DNA of 8,592 nucleotides from an uncultured Bacilli bacterium (GTDB lineage Bacteria; Bacillota_I; Bacilli_A; ML615J-28; CAG-698). Shown piece after piece: positions 6,173 through 8,592 of this stretch. A program made the translations under genes and the position numbers. The number at the start of each line of letters is the position of its first letter. The first letter of the stretch is position 1. The stretch is from contig CANQVW010000062.1 of assembly GCA_947627395.1 (NCBI GenBank), forward strand, positions 1 to 8,592. The letters run 5' to 3'. The notes under the pieces were generated by a model. It was not told the DNA's origin, did not search any database, and was given only the letters and a program-made list of their open reading frames with translations.

Positions 6173-7095
6173 AAATTCTTTTTTAATATCTTAGCGATTA
6201 TTTCCTTAGAATGTTTTGCTTCAGGAATTGGGTAAAGTGGATATACATGGTTCATTCTTTCCCCAACAATGAGTTCAATATTTTGTTGATTTGGTTTTAC
6301 ATTTGAATTCTTTATTTTCTGATAAAACATATAGATATCTGGATATAATATTTCATCCGTTCCAACAAAAATATGAATATGATTCATACGCTCTAGATGA
6401 TCATAAAAGGTAGGACTTACCATATAATGGGTTAAGTTTTCTTTTTTAGCCCACAATTCTCCCCAAACTTGTAATGAATTTTTTGCAAGCATGACTTCTT
6501 TTTTTTCTATTTTGTCCATGTCTGGATGATTAGATTGTAGATCCACCCATGGAGAAAAGACAATCGTTTCCTGGGGAATTGGTTTATTTTGATTTAATAA
6601 ATATTGATAAAAAGAAAGAGCAAATCCTCCCCCTGCTGAATCACCCATAAATATGATTTTTTGGTTCTTTTCTTTTTCAAGATATTGTAAATAATAAGGT
6701 ACCATCATTTCATACATGTCAAGATAAGTATGAAATGGTGCTAATGGATAAATAGGAAAAATGACTTGAACATGATTTTCATTCACAATTTGATCCACAA
6801 ATTTCCAATGAGACTTTTGTGGTCGATGAACATATCCACCACCATGAAAATAAAAAATGGTTTGCGTAAAAGTCTCTTTAGGACTCAATATATAAATATC
6901 ATATTGTTGAAACTTCTCTTTTTTTATATTTGACTTAAGTTTTAAATGATGTGGAAATATATATTCTTTTTCACCATCTTCTTTTTCTTGCATAAATTCT
7001 TTTCTTAATTTTTCTTTTGGTTTATCATATTTTTTCTTTGATCCTTGAGTAAGTATGAAACCAACTAATTTTGCTTTAAAAGATTTTTTTGCCAT
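6151..7095 (-). CDS. Alpha/beta hydrolase, HSL/Aes-type esterase
   Basis: A 314-residue esterase-like protein of the alpha/beta hydrolase fold-3 (hormone-sensitive lipase-like) family, which hydrolyses short-to-medium acyl esters. The oxyanion-hole motif HGGGY is at 84-88, the nucleophile elbow GDSAGGG at 151-157 with Ser153, the acid D247 in GTDEILYPD, and His283 in MNHVYP. The triad is therefore complete. There is no signal peptide; the first 40 residues are highly basic and probably form a cap helix or contact membrane or acidic lipid, which is inference. AAGGAG lies seven bases before the ATG. The gene ends inside the start of the acyl-ACP thioesterase-like gene (11-nt overlap), so the two are expressed together and may act on related acyl substrates. 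The 78-bp gap upstream shows no convincing promoter and no terminator for the preceding gene. Physiological substrate unknown. Confidence 0.9.
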   Translation of the reverse strand: MAKKSFKAKLVGFILTQGSKKKYDKPKEKLRKEFMQEKEDGEKEYIFPHHLKLKSNIKKEKFQQYDIYILSPKETFTQTIFYFHGGGYVHRPQKSHWKFVDQIVNENHVQVIFPIYPLAPFHTYLDMYEMMVPYYLQYLEKEKNQKIIFMGDSAGGGFALSFYQYLLNQNKPIPQETIVFSPWVDLQSNHPDMDKIEKKEVMLAKNSLQVWGELWAKKENLTHYMVSPTFYDHLERMNHIHIFVGTDEILYPDIYMFYQKIKNSNVKPNQQNIELIVGERMNHVYPLYPIPEAKHSKEIIAKILKKNLEDKYEI

Positions 7096-7173
7096 TTATA
7101 ATCTCCTTGTATAATATTTAGCTGCATCAATATAAAAAATGATTCATAAAATTTAACTATTCATTAGTAATCT

Positions 7174-8553
7174 TTAATTATTAACAAAAAAATCAATTTT
7201 AGATATTCGTGCATAATTATCAATACCACTGTTAGGCTCATTGATATTTATTTTAAAAAAACGAAAACTTATTGCGTTTTTAAAATTAAATTCATTAAAT
7301 ACTTCATTATTATTTTTAACGCTCATTATAGATTTCCATTTTTTTCCATCTAATGAAATTGAAAGTTTGTAATTTTTTGTAATGCATTTTATATTTGTAA
7401 GATGTGCAATTACAATCTTATTTATATGCACAACTCTATTAAACTCAATTTTCAACCAATGTTTTCTTGTACTATCATCACTTATCCAATAATTAAAGTG
7501 ATTATTAACCCTTAATTCAGAAAGAACATTTTTTGCAGGATAAAGTCTACCGTCATCTAACCTTTCGCTATCAGCAGTTACAATTACACCATCAAGTAAA
7601 TTCTTTACTTTATTATGTTGCACATTTTCTTTGTAATTAATTTTCTTACAAAATAATGCTATCTTTTTATTATATGAGTTTAAATCATCTAAAAATACTT
7701 TTAAACTATCTTTATTGATTTTTGAATTTTTTATTACATTTTTAGATATTATATTTACAATTTTTTCCCTATGTTTTAAATAATCATTGGAAAGTTTAAT
7801 AAAATCTGAAATATATTCTGTAGGTAATAATTTTTTTATTTCATCAAATACTGCTTTTAGTGAATGAATCATTGTTCTTCTAAATTGTTCGTTTGAAAAA
7901 ACAAGATCATATTTATTTTCATCTTGAATTTGTTCAATTATATTATAAAACAAATCTTTTGAAGAGTCAAAAGAATTTATACAATCATTAATGAATTTTA
8001 TTATAAGATTGTCTATATTGATTTCTTTTTCACAAATCATAAATTGAAAAAATTTATTAATTTCATCTTTATTTTCAAGAAGTTCATTTGTTTTATTATA
8101 AATATCTTCTAACATATTATATGTTATACAATATTCTGAAAATGGTTGAGAAGAGGTTAAAATACTCAAAACACCTGAGTTTATGCAATTTTCTCTTATG
8201 TAAAATATATTCTTTGAATCATCATATCCATTAATTATGAATGAGTGATTCATTCTTCTTGTATTTGGGTCTTTATACATGATTGAATAAAATAAAACAG
8301 AGTCAGGTACATTGATAATAATAGGATTTTCACAATCAATTTTTTCTTTTATTAGTGAAATTAAATTAGTTGAGTTAGAAATTCTCCTATTTTCTAATTT
8401 CAATCCAAATAAATTTAAAATTTTAGATCTTACTTGTTCCTGATCATAACTAAGAAAATTTGAGTATAATCCCCAAAAACTACAATACAACTGAAAAAAA
8501 TCTTTTTTATAAAAACTTGCAGCACCTTCCGATAAGCCAAATGGACATAATGC
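7174..8553 (-). CDS. BtrH_N/C39-like papain-fold protein fused to an F5/8 type C domain, 5' end missing
   Basis: The open frame covers 459 residues, starting mid-protein. Using residue 1 = the TTG codon at 8488-8490, the first 100 residues resemble the BtrH N-terminal or peptidase C39-like fold: a helical stretch, KEKIDCENPIIINVPDS, then H82 in MNHSFIINGYDD, a typical catalytic-His segment. Residues 120-295 are predicted helical, Lys/Asn-rich and unassigned. Residues 300-438 look like an F5/8 type C (discoidin-like) carbohydrate-binding domain (WLKIEF, INKIVIAH, YKLSISLDGKKW, RISKIDFFV). The frame stays sensible 21 codons upstream of the TTG (CPFGLSEGAASFY), fitting the start of BtrH_N, and no ribosome-binding site precedes the TTG. 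So the protein is truncated, not TTG-initiated; the stop at 8554-8556 coincides with GC-rich sequence. BtrH transfers acyl groups in butirosin synthesis; relatives occur in peptide/polyketide clusters. No signal peptide is seen, but the N-terminus is absent. More AT-rich than neighbours, suggesting transfer. Confidence 0.6.
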   Translation of the reverse strand, partial: ALCPFGLSEGAASFYKKDFFQLYCSFWGLYSNFLSYDQEQVRSKILNLFGLKLENRRISNSTNLISLIKEKIDCENPIIINVPDSVLFYSIMYKDPNTRRMNHSFIINGYDDSKNIFYIRENCINSGVLSILTSSQPFSEYCITYNMLEDIYNKTNELLENKDEINKFFQFMICEKEINIDNLIIKFINDCINSFDSSKDLFYNIIEQIQDENKYDLVFSNEQFRRTMIHSLKAVFDEIKKLLPTEYISDFIKLSNDYLKHREKIVNIISKNVIKNSKINKDSLKVFLDDLNSYNKKIALFCKKINYKENVQHNKVKNLLDGVIVTADSERLDDGRLYPAKNVLSELRVNNHFNYWISDDSTRKHWLKIEFNRVVHINKIVIAHLTNIKCITKNYKLSISLDGKKWKSIMSVKNNNEVFNEFNFKNAISFRFFKININEPNSGIDNYARISKIDFFVNN

Positions 8554-8592
8554 TCATTCGGGGGTGTGCGGCGGGAGTTACGGGGTAAGTAC
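8554..8592. other. GC-rich tail of unlike composition
   Basis: The last 39 bases are about 60% G+C against a very AT-rich neighbour, with runs such as CGGGGG and GCGGCGGGAG. They contain in-frame stops for the upstream reading of the adjacent gene (8554-8556 and 8578-8580) and show no recognisable coding or RNA feature. This looks like a junction, either an assembly chimera at a sequence end or a real insertion or recombination boundary. Confidence 0.45.

Noticed and set aside
7096..7173. Promoter or terminator between the BtrH_N-type gene and the hydrolase.
   Set aside because: TATTAT and TATATT occur as possible -10 boxes, but neither has a -35 at suitable spacing, and no stem with a T tract is visible.
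8488..8490. TTG as the true start of the BtrH_N-type gene.
   Set aside because: No ribosome-binding site precedes it, and 21 family-like residues lie in frame upstream. Truncation explains the data better.
8554..8556. TGA read as Trp (mycoplasma code) so that the BtrH_N-type gene continues to the window edge.
   Set aside because: The next codons are Pro/His-rich from GC-rich DNA, and a TAA follows at 8578-8580. Tryptophans in the window are TGG, and no other gene needs TGA as sense.

Overview
The window is AT-rich DNA in which every convincing gene lies on the minus strand. Gene starts carry AAGGAG/GGAGG ribosome-binding sites, stops are TAA, and there is one clear hairpin-plus-T-tract terminator. 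A lipoprotein with Big_2-like and InlB/Listeria-Bacteroides-type repeats and the low GC point to a Bacillota (low-GC Firmicutes) bacterium, perhaps an Erysipelotrichales or Mollicutes-related gut lineage. The phylum is a fairly firm inference. The order is a guess. No stretch longer than 300 bases lacks a gene, and I see no tRNA, rRNA, CRISPR array, transposase or origin.

Layout in the direction of transcription (right to left). (1) 8592-7174: a very AT-rich gene for a BtrH_N/C39-like papain-fold protein with a C-terminal F5/8 type C (discoidin-like) domain. Its 5' end is missing, because the reading frame breaks at 8554-8556 where a short GC-rich tail of unlike composition begins. (2) 7095-5451: an alpha/beta hydrolase (HSL/Aes type) overlapping by 11 nt an acyl-ACP thioesterase-like gene. 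(3) 5354-2649: a 901-residue lipoprotein with Ig-like domains, a glycerophosphodiester phosphodiesterase-like (GDPD) barrel and an InlB-type repeat region, with its own promoter region and terminator. (4) 2505-1: an apparent operon of an Ldh2-family malate/lactate dehydrogenase, a short malic enzyme and the start of a LarA-like lactate racemase, behind a good sigma-A-type promoter with a 17-bp palindrome just downstream of the predicted transcription start.

How the genes may work together: the leftmost operon reads as a hydroxyacid module. LarA interconverts D- and L-lactate, the Ldh2 enzyme oxidises or reduces a 2-hydroxyacid, and malic enzyme links malate to pyruvate. The middle genes share a lipid theme (esterase, acyl-ACP thioesterase, GDPD-like lipoprotein), but only the first two are clearly co-translated. 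The rightmost gene is unrelated in composition and may be acquired.

Points for follow-up are the discoidin/BtrH_N fusion and its broken 5' end, the HRG-to-HAG change in the GDPD domain, a roughly 180-residue segment inserted in an InlB repeat, the Asn-to-Cys change in the thioesterase motif, and two operator-like promoter regions. All domain calls come from reading the sequence, and no database search was run.
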